From assembly GCA_900552455.1 (NCBI GenBank), contig URZX01000002.1:1-64000 (forward strand): a stretch of DNA of 64,000 nucleotides, in the 5' to 3' direction. Shown one piece after another: positions 33,657 through 42,394 of the stretch. This DNA is from an uncultured Peptococcaceae bacterium. GTDB lineage: Bacteria; Bacillota; Peptococcia; Peptococcales; Peptococcaceae. How positions within the stretch are numbered: position 1 is the stretch's first letter; each line of letters starts with the position of its first letter. The translations under genes and the position numbers were made by a program. A model generated the notes under the pieces. It worked only from the letters and a program-made list of their open reading frames with translations. It was not told the origin of the DNA and did no database searches.

Positions 33657-35567
33657 TTAAAATTTCAACGCTTTTTCATACGCTTCACGAAGATTGTGAA
33701 GCCCATTCTTCACAGTATTTGCATCCCCCACTTTCACAATTTCGCCGGTAAAGCCTAACAACAAATCATCCAACTCAACATTTGGCCTGAAACCTGTAGC
33801 GATAATGACGTCATCTATATCGTCCATTGTCACTGACCCATTCGACGTCGTTAACATGACTTTTCGACCATCAATCATATCTGTGCTCGTAGACGTGTAG
33901 ATATCAACACCATATTTTTCCAGATTTTCGAATAAGAATCGATTTGGTGCCGCTTCACCATCTTTAGCAATTTGATCCAGCATTTCAACCAGTGTTACAT
34001 GAATACCATTCGCACTAAGATATTCTGCCGTCTCAGCGCCGACAAGACCTCCACCAATGATTAATACATCTTTACCAACGTCTTGTTTTCCTACTAATAC
34101 ATCCGACGCCAGCTTATAATCTGTCAATCCTTTGATTGGAGGAATAAATGGGATACCACCAATAGCGATTACTACTAAGTCTGGTTGTTCGTCCAAAAGT
34201 TCTTTTGTTAACGTGGCGTGATAACGCACTTGAATCCCCAGCTTTTCTATTTGAGCATGTTGATACGCGACCAGCGAAGCAAATTCTGTTTTATCTAACG
34301 GAACACTAGCAGCATTCCACTGTCCACCAAGAACATCGCTTTTTTCAAAAATCGTTACATTGTGTCCCTTCCGAGCAGCAATAATCGCTGCTTCGCATCC
34401 ACTGATTCCGCCTCCGATTACAAAAACCTTCTTTTTAATTTCTGCAGGACAAATCAAATATCCTGGTTCACTTTCATGTCCCAAAGAAGGATTTACTAAG
34501 CAACAAAGTACATTCCCGCGAACTTTCTCGCCAATGCATCCCTGCGTACAGGCAATACAATGTACGATGTCATCCAATCGACCTTCTTTAGCCTTGTTAG
34601 GCATTTCTGGATCCGCCAATGAAGCACGTCCCATTGCAACCATATCCATTTTGTCGCTGGCCAGAGCTTCTTCTGCAAGAAGTGGATCGTTGATACGGCC
34701 AACACCAATGACTGGGATATGAACAACTTTCTTAATCTCCGCTGCATTATTCACAGCAAAGCCGTCTGTTACAGCAGATGGCGGGATGATATATGGTGCG
34801 CCATGCTGGCTACAGTTCAAAACGTCAACGCCAGCGTCTTCCAATAACATTGCGAAAACTTTCGTTTCTTCCAAAGTAAGGCCTTGTGCAAAGTATTCTT
34901 TGGTGGTCAGTCGGAAAGAAATTGGATAATCCGGACCTACAGCTTCTTGAACAGCTTTTACTGTTTCGATCGCCATACGGCAGCGATTATAGAGCGTTCC
35001 GCCATACTGATCGCTACGTTTATTTGTAGCCTGTGACAGGAATTGATTAATCAGATACCCATGTGTTCCATGAATTTCAATGCCATCAAAACCAGCTTTT
35101 TTTGCATTGACAGCACAAACAGCAAACTCGTGTTCAATCTCATGAATTTCGTCAATTGTCAGCACGTGTGGCAGCTCTTTAAGATAAGAACTTCTGGCGC
35201 CTGATACCGCCACTGGTTGAATACCATATAGTTCACGATTTGCCTGAAAACCAGCGTGATAAATCTGAGCAAATATCGTCCCACCGGCTTCGTGAACACG
35301 TCTCGTTAATTCACTATGGCTTTTAATGTGTTCTTCTGTGAATAATCCAGGTAAATTTCGGGATGCCCCTGCATGTGGATTAATACGATAATCCTCTGCT
35401 ATAATCAATCCCCAGCCACCTTTTGCTTTTGCTTCATGATAAGCAATATATTGTTCCGATGCCATTCCATCGTTCGGGCAATAAAAGCTGACCATTGCAG
35501 GAACAACAAGTCGGTTTTTCAACGTCAAATGATTGATTGTAATCGGTTCAAAGATTCTCGTTAACAT
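33657..35567 (-). CDS. OYE/2,4-dienoyl-CoA-reductase-like FMN/FAD iron-sulfur oxidoreductase, paralogue 2
   Basis: A 636-residue homologue of the protein at 28502, with the same TIM barrel (GFDGIEIHGTHGYLINQFLS), a canonical Fe-S cluster motif C-x2-C-x3-C-x11-C (CIACTQGC then CLVNP) and two C-terminal Rossmann folds (VFVIGGGISGCEAAI, VLIIGGGLVGAETAEYL). It is expected to reduce an activated C=C bond with NAD(P)H. Keeping two diverged copies in one operon suggests two successive reductions or two related substrates. It lies 23 bp before the transporter gene. Low-GC codon use. Confidence 0.85.
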   Translation of the reverse strand: MLTRIFEPITINHLTLKNRLVVPAMVSFYCPNDGMASEQYIAYHEAKAKGGWGLIIAEDYRINPHAGASRNLPGLFTEEHIKSHSELTRRVHEAGGTIFAQIYHAGFQANRELYGIQPVAVSGARSSYLKELPHVLTIDEIHEIEHEFAVCAVNAKKAGFDGIEIHGTHGYLINQFLSQATNKRSDQYGGTLYNRCRMAIETVKAVQEAVGPDYPISFRLTTKEYFAQGLTLEETKVFAMLLEDAGVDVLNCSQHGAPYIIPPSAVTDGFAVNNAAEIKKVVHIPVIGVGRINDPLLAEEALASDKMDMVAMGRASLADPEMPNKAKEGRLDDIVHCIACTQGCIGEKVRGNVLCCLVNPSLGHESEPGYLICPAEIKKKVFVIGGGISGCEAAIIAARKGHNVTIFEKSDVLGGQWNAASVPLDKTEFASLVAYQHAQIEKLGIQVRYHATLTKELLDEQPDLVVIAIGGIPFIPPIKGLTDYKLASDVLVGKQDVGKDVLIIGGGLVGAETAEYLSANGIHVTLVEMLDQIAKDGEAAPNRFLFENLEKYGVDIYTSTSTDMIDGRKVMLTTSNGSVTMDDIDDVIIATGFRPNVELDDLLLGFTGEIVKVGDANTVKNGLHNLREAYEKALKF

Positions 35568-35601
35568 CCTGCACCTCCTTAAGATAATTACTAGTTTCTA
35601 T

Positions 35602-36441
35602 TCAGTCTTCAAAAGGAGTCAGGAACGACATTGTATTTTTATAGAAGATATTTTCCCAGACATCTTCATTAAACGCTTTCTTGTACGATGCCACAGCATC
35701 ATGAAGGTTATTAAATGGATATGCGGAACCATAGCAAATCTGTTCTTTCGCTGCATAGTTTCCAGCCATAATGTAATCCTGCTGAGCTGGTGAATTAATA
35801 ATATAAAGATCAATCCCCAAATAAACATTTGGACGGTTAATCGCAATAATACTGTGTTCTGCTGCTCTTGGATAACCTGCATGGCCTAAGAACATTTTCA
35901 TCTTAGGGAAGGTTCTGGCCACATGGTCAATAATTTCCGGATCGTACACCCAAGGCGTTGCGCACAAGCCACCCCAGGTAATATAAACAGGAATACGTTC
36001 TTTTTCACATTTTTCAAATATAGGGAAATATTTTTCGTCATCCAATTTCCATGGGATTGGATCCAGGCCTGGCTCCAGATTGATGCCTGTAAAAACGCCA
36101 TTATGAACAAACTGATCAATTTCTTCTAAGGTTTCTTTGATACCAATAGCCGGATCTAAACCAGCAAAACCAACGAATCGATCTGGATACAGTTCGTTCA
36201 AAAGAGGGAAATCTTCATTGCGCATCCCTTTTCCTTGAGAACGTCTGATCGGCGTCAAGCCTTTAACGATATTCTCCTCATCCATCTCCTTAATAACCAT
36301 ATCCATCGATTTATCGATAGCAGATTGAGGGAAAACACGCCCGAATTTTCCAATAAATGGAATCGAATAATCCGGATCAAATAGTCTACCTTCACTAATA
36401 GACCGGAAAGGCGGTCTTAAACGTCCATCAATAATTTTCAT
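35602..36441 (-). CDS. Amidohydrolase-2-family protein C with altered metal site
   Basis: A 279-residue paralogue of A and B and first gene of the operon. It shows DGRLRPPFRS, LGHAGYPR and YGSAYP; again HxH and the final Asp are missing, and the mid-protein His is Trp (ITWGG). ATG 36441 is chosen since AAGGAGG lies 7 bases ahead, while an upstream ATG overlaps that site. A promoter with a LysR-type dyad lies about 45 bp upstream. Confidence 0.75.
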   Translation of the reverse strand: MKIIDGRLRPPFRSISEGRLFDPDYSIPFIGKFGRVFPQSAIDKSMDMVIKEMDEENIVKGLTPIRRSQGKGMRNEDFPLLNELYPDRFVGFAGLDPAIGIKETLEEIDQFVHNGVFTGINLEPGLDPIPWKLDDEKYFPIFEKCEKERIPVYITWGGLCATPWVYDPEIIDHVARTFPKMKMFLGHAGYPRAAEHSIIAINRPNVYLGIDLYIINSPAQQDYIMAGNYAAKEQICYGSAYPFNNLHDAVASYKKAFNEDVWENIFYKNTMSFLTPFED

Positions 36442-36484
36442 TTTTTTATCCTCCTTCATTTCTTTCGTTAGAATGAATCAATTA

Positions 36485-36517
36485 ATTATTTCACTATAGA
36501 TTCTATCACTCAATCTA
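36485..36517 (-). promoter_or_regulatory. Operon promoter with LysR-type dyad
   Basis: On the minus strand TTGAGT (36513-36508), 17-base spacer, AATAAT (36490-36485). A perfect dyad TAGATT-9-AATCTA spans 36497-36517 and contains T-N11-A, the LysR-family box. It overlaps the -35, so the adjacent LysR-type protein is the likely regulator. Confidence 0.6.
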
Positions 36518-36534
36518 ATGATTAGGTTCCCCGT

Positions 36535-36574
36535 AAAAAAAGATACCCTATCAGAAATATCCGATAGGGTATCT
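36535..36574 (-). terminator. Terminator of the lysR-type gene
   Basis: Perfect 12-bp stem (36541-36552 with 36563-36574) followed by seven T on the minus strand. It separates the regulator from the operon it probably controls. Confidence 0.88.
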
Positions 36575-36583
36575 TTATGGTAT

Positions 36584-37504
36584 TTATAAGCAATTTTGGC
36601 ATGTGCGATTTAGAACATCTCGCAGTAATTCTACAGTTTTAGATTCAAGCAATGTTAGTCGTTTTTTGCTGGGATAAATCAGGCACTCCGTCGCCATATT
36701 AAATTTATCATTGCCCTGAATTGGTATATCTTTGATCAAACCTTGATCGCAATAAAGATTATTTAATGAGAAAGTTTCTGGCAAAACTGCAATTCCTTCT
36801 CCATCATATACCATTCTCATTAAAGCTTCTCTATCCGTCATAATTAATGGTTCTAATTCAGCATGGATTTTTCTATTGATCGTTTCCCAATGGTCTGATG
36901 AATATGCGATGATTCTTTCATGACGAATTTCTTTTATAGTAACACTTTCTCGATTAGCAAGATGATGTTCTTTGGATACATACAGACGTGTTAAATGATC
37001 TTGAAACAGCTCCGCTTGAAGATCGCGTTTTTTTAAATCATCAAGCTTATGTTCTGATAAGCCTCCCCACATAATCAATCCAATGTTCCCTTTACCCTCT
37101 GTCAAAACGCTTACAATCTTCTCAGAATTTAACAACTGCAAATTTAAGTGTGCTTTTGGGAAACGCCGTTTAAATTCAACCATGATAATAGGGAACAGAA
37201 AACCATATGGCGGAATAATGAATAAATCAATATCGCCACTCAGCTGGTGCCCTTGACTTCCGTAGCTCAATATCTCGTCACAGCCATCTAACACTTGCTT
37301 GGCAATTTGTAGAATCTCACGTCCCTCTGTTGTAGGAACGACGCCCGATGGCGTACGCTCAAATAAACGCACACCAATCTCACTTTCCAAGCTGTTTAAA
37401 GAACCACTAAGGGTTGGTTGTGAAGTATATAGTGCTTTCGCTGCCTTCGAAATAGAATGGTGCTTATCAATTTCAATAATCTGCCGTAATTGATCAAGCC
37501 GCAT
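36584..37504 (-). CDS. LysR-family transcriptional regulator of the catabolic operon
   Basis: A 306-residue regulator with an N-terminal winged helix (MRLDQLRQIIEIDKHHSISKAAKALYTSQPTLSGSLNSLE over the first 40 residues, abbreviated) and a periplasmic-binding-like effector domain. ATG 37504 fits the family start and has GGGGAGG 6 bases ahead; two earlier in-frame ATGs are poorly spaced. It has its own promoter and terminator and lies just upstream of the OYE/amidohydrolase operon, in the same direction. The inducer is probably the transported acid or a product of it. Confidence 0.87.
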   Translation of the reverse strand: MRLDQLRQIIEIDKHHSISKAAKALYTSQPTLSGSLNSLESEIGVRLFERTPSGVVPTTEGREILQIAKQVLDGCDEILSYGSQGHQLSGDIDLFIIPPYGFLFPIIMVEFKRRFPKAHLNLQLLNSEKIVSVLTEGKGNIGLIMWGGLSEHKLDDLKKRDLQAELFQDHLTRLYVSKEHHLANRESVTIKEIRHERIIAYSSDHWETINRKIHAELEPLIMTDREALMRMVYDGEGIAVLPETFSLNNLYCDQGLIKDIPIQGNDKFNMATECLIYPSKKRLTLLESKTVELLRDVLNRTCQNCL

Positions 37505-37575
37505 ACTCATCCTCCCCTCAATCATAAATCTAACAAGATTCCATAAAAAATCAGAATAACTTTCATACAGAAGAT

Positions 37576-37604
37576 ATTGTATCGTATTTCATTTCTCTTC
37601 TCAA
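37576..37604 (-). promoter_or_regulatory. Promoter of the lysR-type gene
   Basis: On the minus strand TTGAGA (37604-37599), 17-base spacer, TACAAT (37581-37576). Confidence 0.7.
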
Positions 37605-37630
37605 GAAGAATTCAATTAATTCTCCTTGTA

Positions 37631-37667
37631 AAAAACGACACCTGCCAGATTTGACAGGTGTCGTTTT
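37631..37667 (-). terminator. Terminator of ileS
   Basis: Stem AAAACGACACCTG (37632-37644) pairs with CAGGTGTCGTTTT (37655-37667). It is A-rich and T-rich at its outer ends, so it can act both ways. Confidence 0.85.
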
Positions 37668-37695
37668 CATTTCTATGCGATTTTCGCCCGCGATT

Positions 37696-40491
37696 TTACG
37701 CAAGCACGCTGGCGCAGCGTTCGCAGAGGCCATCGTCGCCAACGGTGTCGGAGTATTTCCAGCAGCGGGCACATTTATGGCCGGTGGCCTGGTCGATCTT
37801 GATGGCGAGGTTTTCGTAGGTGTCGCTCTTTTCGGCGTCGGCTGGTGCGTTTGCGATGTCGTCGAGGACGAGCTGGCTGACGATGAAGAAATCTTCTGGC
37901 GCCATATCCATATCGCCGAGAGCGGCTTTGATGTCCTCGAGGCCTGCGCCGAGATAGAGGGTGACTTTCGCGTCGAGGGAGTTACCGATCTTTTTATCCT
38001 TACGAGCGGTTTCGAGTGGCTTCATGACTTCGTTGCGGAAGTCCATAAGAGCGCTCCATTTCTTATCGAGACCGGCATCTACGCCGGCGATGTCAAATTC
38101 TGGCCAATCGCAGAGCTGGACGGACTCTGGTTTGTTGTCCATGTCGATGTAGCGGAACACTTCTTCTGTGGTGAAGGAGAGGATTGGCGAGAGGATGACG
38201 TCGAGGGCCAGGCACATATCGTAGAGAACGGTCTGGCAGGCGCGGCGGGCAGGATCGTCCACTTTGCTGGAATAGAGACGGTCTTTGATGATGCTGAAGT
38301 AGACGGCGCTGAGATCGGTGTTGCAGAAGTTGAAGATGCTGCGGTAGATGACGTGGAAGTCGTAAGCGTTGTAGCTGTCTTTGGCGCGCTTCACGAGATC
38401 AACGAAGCGGTCCATCATCCAGCGATCGAGTTCTGGCAGATCGTTGTAGGCGACGCGATCTTTGCGCACATCAAAGTCGGAGATATTCCCGAGCATGAAG
38501 CGGAAGGTGTTGCGGATCTTGCGATACGCGTCAGCGACCTGCTTGATGATGCCGTGGCTGACGGAAACGTCGCTGCGATAATCGGAGCTTGCAACCCACA
38601 GACGCAGGATGTCGGCACCGTTCTGCTTGATGACGTCTTTTGGATCGACGCCGTTGCCCTTGGACTTACTCATCTTGTTGCCTTTTTCGTCAACGAGGAA
38701 GCCGTGGGTCAGGAGGCCTTTGTATGGTGCCTGGCCATAAACGGCAACGGAGGTGCACAGCGACGAGTTGAACCAGCCGCGATGCTGGTCGCTGCCTTCG
38801 AGATAAAGATCGGCTGGCCAGAGGTCTTCAGATTCTGCGCGCAGCACGCCTTCATGGCTGGAGCCGGAGTCAAACCAAACGTCCATGATGTCGGTTTCTT
38901 TGCGGAAATGGGTGCCGCCGCAATTAGGGCATTTGTAGCTTTCTGGCAGAAGTTCGTCGGCGCTCATGGCAAACCAGCAGTTGGTGCCGTGTTCGCGCAC
39001 GTGCTTCTGCACGCTGGCGATGGTGTCGTCGTCGAGGATAGTCTCGCCGCAGTCTTCGCAATAGAACACTGGAATTGGCACACCCCAGACGCGCTGACGG
39101 GAGATGCACCAGTCGCCGCGATCGCGGATCATATTGTAGAGTCGTTCCTTGCCCCATTCTGGCGTGAATTTGATGTTGTTTTCGATCTCGTCGAGGGCTT
39201 TTTCGCGGAAGCCATCGATGGATGCGAACCACTGGTTGGTGGCGCGGAACAGGGTTGGGGTGCCGCAGCGCCAGCAATGTGGATACTGGTGCTTGAAGAA
39301 GCTGAGCTTTAAGAGGGCGCCGCTTTCTTCCATGTGCTGGCAGATGGCTTTGTTGGCGTCGTCGGTCTTCATGCCGGCGAATGGGCCTGCTTCTTCGGTG
39401 AGCACGCCGTCATCGTCGAGTGGCGAAAGGATTGGCAGATGATAGCGGCTGCCGACAACATAGTCATCGACGCCGTGGCCAGGCGCGGTGTGAACGCAGC
39501 CGGTACCTGCATCGAGGGTGACGTGGGTGCCGTTGATGACGAGGCTGTCACGATCGAGGAATGGATGGCGGCAGACAAGGTATTCGAGATCTTTGCCGAG
39601 CCATTCTCCTTCAACGGTGTAATCTTCTGGTAGGCCGATCTCCTTGACGACAGTTTCAACGAGTTCTTTTGCGAGAACGTAGCGCTGGCCATCAAAATTC
39701 AACAGCTGATATTCAAATTCCGGATTCAGGCAGATGGCTTCGTTGGCTGGCAGGGTCCATGGGGTGGTTGTCCAGATCACGAAGTATGCATTTTCTTCGG
39801 AGAATTTTCCCTTGGCGTCGGTGACTTTGAAGCGCACATAGATGGATGGCGATTTTTCTTCGCCGTATTCGATCTCGGCTTCAGCGAGAGCAGTGTGGCA
39901 GTGTGGGCACCAGTAAACTGGTTTAGTGCCTTTATAGATGTAGCCTTTCTTGGCCATTTCGCCAAAAATGCCGATCTCACGGGCTTCAAATTCTGGTTTC
40001 AGCGTGAGATATGGATGTTCCCAGTCGCCGCGAACGCCGAGGCGTTTGAAACCTTCGCGCTGAATGTTCACGTATTTCATGGCGTAATCGGCACAGGCAT
40101 TGCGGAAACCAATGACGTCTTCGCTCTTGGCATCAAGGCCGGTGTTTTCGATGGCTTTGAGCTCGATCGGCAGCCCGTGGGTGTCCCAGCCTGGAACGTA
40201 TGGCGCGTCATAGCCCTGGATGGATTTGGATTTAACGATGATGTCCTTGAGGACTTTGTTCATGGTGTGGCCAAGATGGATCTCGCCGTTGGCGTAGGGA
40301 GGTCCGTCGTGGAGCACGAATTTTTCGTGGCCGGCGTTCTTTTTCTGGATCTTGTCGTAGATATCGATGCTGTCCCAGAATTCCAGGATGCCTGGTTCAT
40401 TTTTTGGCAGATTGCCACGCATTGGGAAATCGGTTTTCGGCAGGTTCAATGTTTCGCCGTATTCTTTTTCTTTTTCGTCTTTGTTGGACAT
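37696..40491 (-). CDS. ileS: Isoleucyl-tRNA synthetase
   Basis: A 931-residue class I synthetase with HLGH at 72-75, the editing (CP1) domain in the middle, KMSKS at about 606-610 and a C-terminal zinc site CARC...CERC. It charges tRNA-Ile and edits Val. The 'HDGPPYANGEIHLGH' N-terminus and zinc tail are typical of bacterial-type enzymes. Start ATG 40491 has AGGTG upstream. Expression is controlled by the T-box leader directly ahead, so uncharged tRNA-Ile should raise it. Confidence 0.97.
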   Translation of the reverse strand: MSNKDEKEKEYGETLNLPKTDFPMRGNLPKNEPGILEFWDSIDIYDKIQKKNAGHEKFVLHDGPPYANGEIHLGHTMNKVLKDIIVKSKSIQGYDAPYVPGWDTHGLPIELKAIENTGLDAKSEDVIGFRNACADYAMKYVNIQREGFKRLGVRGDWEHPYLTLKPEFEAREIGIFGEMAKKGYIYKGTKPVYWCPHCHTALAEAEIEYGEEKSPSIYVRFKVTDAKGKFSEENAYFVIWTTTPWTLPANEAICLNPEFEYQLLNFDGQRYVLAKELVETVVKEIGLPEDYTVEGEWLGKDLEYLVCRHPFLDRDSLVINGTHVTLDAGTGCVHTAPGHGVDDYVVGSRYHLPILSPLDDDGVLTEEAGPFAGMKTDDANKAICQHMEESGALLKLSFFKHQYPHCWRCGTPTLFRATNQWFASIDGFREKALDEIENNIKFTPEWGKERLYNMIRDRGDWCISRQRVWGVPIPVFYCEDCGETILDDDTIASVQKHVREHGTNCWFAMSADELLPESYKCPNCGGTHFRKETDIMDVWFDSGSSHEGVLRAESEDLWPADLYLEGSDQHRGWFNSSLCTSVAVYGQAPYKGLLTHGFLVDEKGNKMSKSKGNGVDPKDVIKQNGADILRLWVASSDYRSDVSVSHGIIKQVADAYRKIRNTFRFMLGNISDFDVRKDRVAYNDLPELDRWMMDRFVDLVKRAKDSYNAYDFHVIYRSIFNFCNTDLSAVYFSIIKDRLYSSKVDDPARRACQTVLYDMCLALDVILSPILSFTTEEVFRYIDMDNKPESVQLCDWPEFDIAGVDAGLDKKWSALMDFRNEVMKPLETARKDKKIGNSLDAKVTLYLGAGLEDIKAALGDMDMAPEDFFIVSQLVLDDIANAPADAEKSDTYENLAIKIDQATGHKCARCWKYSDTVGDDGLCERCASVLA

Positions 40492-40757
40492 GTTTTCACC
40501 TCTTACATAAAATAAAAAAACTCATCCCTCCAAGGGACGAGTTTGAATCGCGGTACCACCCTCATATCTGCGCAGTTTTCCCGGCAGACACTCAAGCGAT
40601 CCTTAACGCGGATCAGTCGGCTTCCTTACTCTGGTTCAGGTCGCGGCTCACGGATGATACATAGCAGCTTGTCTTATCCATCTTCCACCAACATGGACTC
40701 GCTAGAAAACAAGGCCCTGCTAACGGTTCCGTTCACAGCCTCTTTGTTCTTTGTACA
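40492..40757 (-). promoter_or_regulatory. Ile T-box riboswitch leader of ileS
   Basis: The T-box sequence AGGGTGGTACCGCG lies at 40562-40549. It is followed by a terminator stem (40544-40518) with a T-run, and an AGTA-type motif (CAGAGTAAGG) lies upstream. An ATC near 40658-40656 in the stem I region is the likely isoleucine specifier. Uncharged tRNA-Ile binding would favour the antiterminator. Confidence 0.93.
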
Positions 40758-40760
40758 TAA

Positions 40761-40789
40761 ATTCTAATCAAAACGCCATTTTTTGTCAA
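40761..40789 (-). promoter_or_regulatory. Promoter of the ileS T-box transcript
   Basis: On the minus strand TTGACA (40789-40784), 17-base spacer, TAGAAT (40766-40761). It begins 7 bp after the ylmH stop codon. Confidence 0.85.
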
Positions 40790-40795
40790 GCGCTC

Positions 40796-41536
40796 CTAGA
40801 CATATTTGCCGATGGAGAGCTTGATCTTGCCTTTCTTGCTCATTCCTTCGACGGCATCGACGACAAATTTGCCCTTGCCGCGCACGGTGATGATCTGCCC
40901 GGCGTCGCACTGCCGACTGGCGTTCGTCACAACCTGATGATCGATCTGCACGAGTCCTGCGCGGATAAATTCCACTGCCTGGCTGCGCGAGAGATTGAAC
41001 ACCTTTGCAATGACGGCATCCAGCCGTGTCTGCGCGACAAGCACGGAGAGCATTTTGAGTGTGCGCTCTGGCGCCTGCCAGTTTTCCAGGGCGATCTTTT
41101 TCGCCTTCATCGGCACGTGACGAATGGAGACGTCGCTCATCAGGAGAAAATCGTCGATCTCCGAATTTGTGAGCACATCGAAGCCATCCTCGCGCACGAT
41201 GATATCACCAATGCAGCGCCGCTCAAAGCCGAGCGCCATGAGCGCGCCGAGACAGTCACGATGGGAAAAGCTGGTGAATTTCATCTGTCCGCGAAAAGCG
41301 ATGACGCTGATCGCAAGATCCTTGCGCGTCGGTTCTTCGTCGAACATGGTCATAAACAGTCGCACGCGTTCGGCGTCGTCATAGCCGCCATCGATCAAAA
41401 AGCGCACGCCAGCGTGGCGCAGCGTATCGAGCTCCGCCATGAGCTGTTCGCGAGGCATAAAATCCGTCAGCACATCCCGCCATTCTACGGTCGTCTGACG
41501 GATCCAATCTGCCAGTTGTTTTTCAAATGTCAGCAT
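40796..41536 (-). CDS. ylmH: YlmH-type S4-domain RNA-binding protein
   Basis: A 246-residue protein with the YlmH N-terminal region (FMPREQLMAEL, RFLIDGGYDDAERVRLFM) and a C-terminal S4 domain (TRLDAVIAKVFNLSRSQAVEFIRAGLVQID). YlmH belongs to the division-associated ylm cluster; related proteins bind ribosomal/tRNA complexes, and a role in ribosome rescue has been proposed for the family. It is the last gene of the hlyD-yggS-sepF-yggT-ylmH run. Confidence 0.88.
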   Translation of the reverse strand: MLTFEKQLADWIRQTTVEWRDVLTDFMPREQLMAELDTLRHAGVRFLIDGGYDDAERVRLFMTMFDEEPTRKDLAISVIAFRGQMKFTSFSHRDCLGALMALGFERRCIGDIIVREDGFDVLTNSEIDDFLLMSDVSIRHVPMKAKKIALENWQAPERTLKMLSVLVAQTRLDAVIAKVFNLSRSQAVEFIRAGLVQIDHQVVTNASRQCDAGQIITVRGKGKFVVDAVEGMSKKGKIKLSIGKYV

Positions 41537-41546
41537 CGCGCGCGCC

Positions 41547-41837
41547 CTACATCAACAGCAAAAGCAGGCGCAGGATGATGCTCTCTGCCACACTCAGGAT
41601 CAGAAACGCCACGATCGGCGAAAAATTCAACGGTGCCAGGAGCGCCTGCGGCATATACTGCTCGATCTTCGCAAGAAATGGATCGGTGAGGTCGCTGAGG
41701 AAACGCGCGATCTTGCTGTTGTAGGGACTGATGCTTGTCCACGTTAGCAAAATGCGCACGAAAAGAATGAAAATATACAGATTAAAGGCAAGACGTACGG
41801 CGCGGTAGAGCGTATAAACCAGCCCAGCACTTAACAT
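41547..41837 (-). CDS. ylmG: YggT/YlmG-family small membrane protein
   Basis: 96 residues with two hydrophobic segments and the family sequence RILLTWTSISPYNSKIARFLSDLTDPFL near the middle (P-x-x-x-I, LTDP motif). It sits between sepF and ylmH as usual, and is linked to septum or membrane organisation. ATG 41837 is 7 bases after GGAGG and is preferred over a TTG 3 bases upstream. Confidence 0.88.
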   Translation of the reverse strand: MLSAGLVYTLYRAVRLAFNLYIFILFVRILLTWTSISPYNSKIARFLSDLTDPFLAKIEQYMPQALLAPLNFSPIVAFLILSVAESIILRLLLLLM

Positions 41838-41849
41838 CAATCGCCCTCC

Positions 41850-42380
41850 TTAGCCTTGGAATTCAGCTTTGGAGTGGGTGCGGTTGACCCAGTCAGCAAT
41901 GTTCAGGCCGTAGTCGTCCTCGCCGAGACCGACGCGCAGCTCGTTGTCCATCGAAACGCTTGGCGGTACAGCCACAAAAATGGCGCCGCGGTCGTTGATC
42001 TTCTGGATGGAGCCGTTGAGGGCATAGATCGCCCCGCTGACGAAGTTGACAATGTTGATCGCGGTATCAACGTCGCATTCCTGCAGATCGAACACAACGA
42101 CTTTGTTGTCTAAGAGATAGCTGGCGATGTTCTGCGCTTCTTCAAAACGGCTTGGCTGCAAGAGCACGATGCGCATACCGCTGCCGGTGTGATAATCGTC
42201 GCTCGTTGTCTCGCTTGCAGAGGAACGGAAACCCAGCCCGGAGAAAGCTTTCTGCTGCTTTGCCGGCTGTTCTTCTACATAATCCTGTTCCTCGTAACCG
42301 TAGTCATCTTCGTACTGATATTCTTCTTCGTTTTGGTCCTGAAATCCCAAAGAGTTCATCAATGTATCTTTGATCCCCAT
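41850..42380 (-). CDS. sepF: SepF cell-division protein
   Basis: 176 residues: a short amphipathic N-terminus (MGIKDTLMNSLGF) for membrane binding, an acidic Tyr/Glu/Gln-rich linker, and the SepF core (IVLLQPSRFEEAQNIASYLLDNKVVVFDLQ; then IVNFVSGAIYALNGSIQKI). It tethers FtsZ polymers to the membrane and shapes the division ring. Lies 14 bp after yggS and 12 bp before yggT. Confidence 0.94.
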   Translation of the reverse strand: MGIKDTLMNSLGFQDQNEEEYQYEDDYGYEEQDYVEEQPAKQQKAFSGLGFRSSASETTSDDYHTGSGMRIVLLQPSRFEEAQNIASYLLDNKVVVFDLQECDVDTAINIVNFVSGAIYALNGSIQKINDRGAIFVAVPPSVSMDNELRVGLGEDDYGLNIADWVNRTHSKAEFQG

Positions 42381-42394
42381 GTTTTACCTCCAAA

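Noticed and set aside
37651-39312. A 553-codon plus-strand frame opposite ileS
   Set aside because: Antisense shadow; ileS motifs and its T-box settle the strand.
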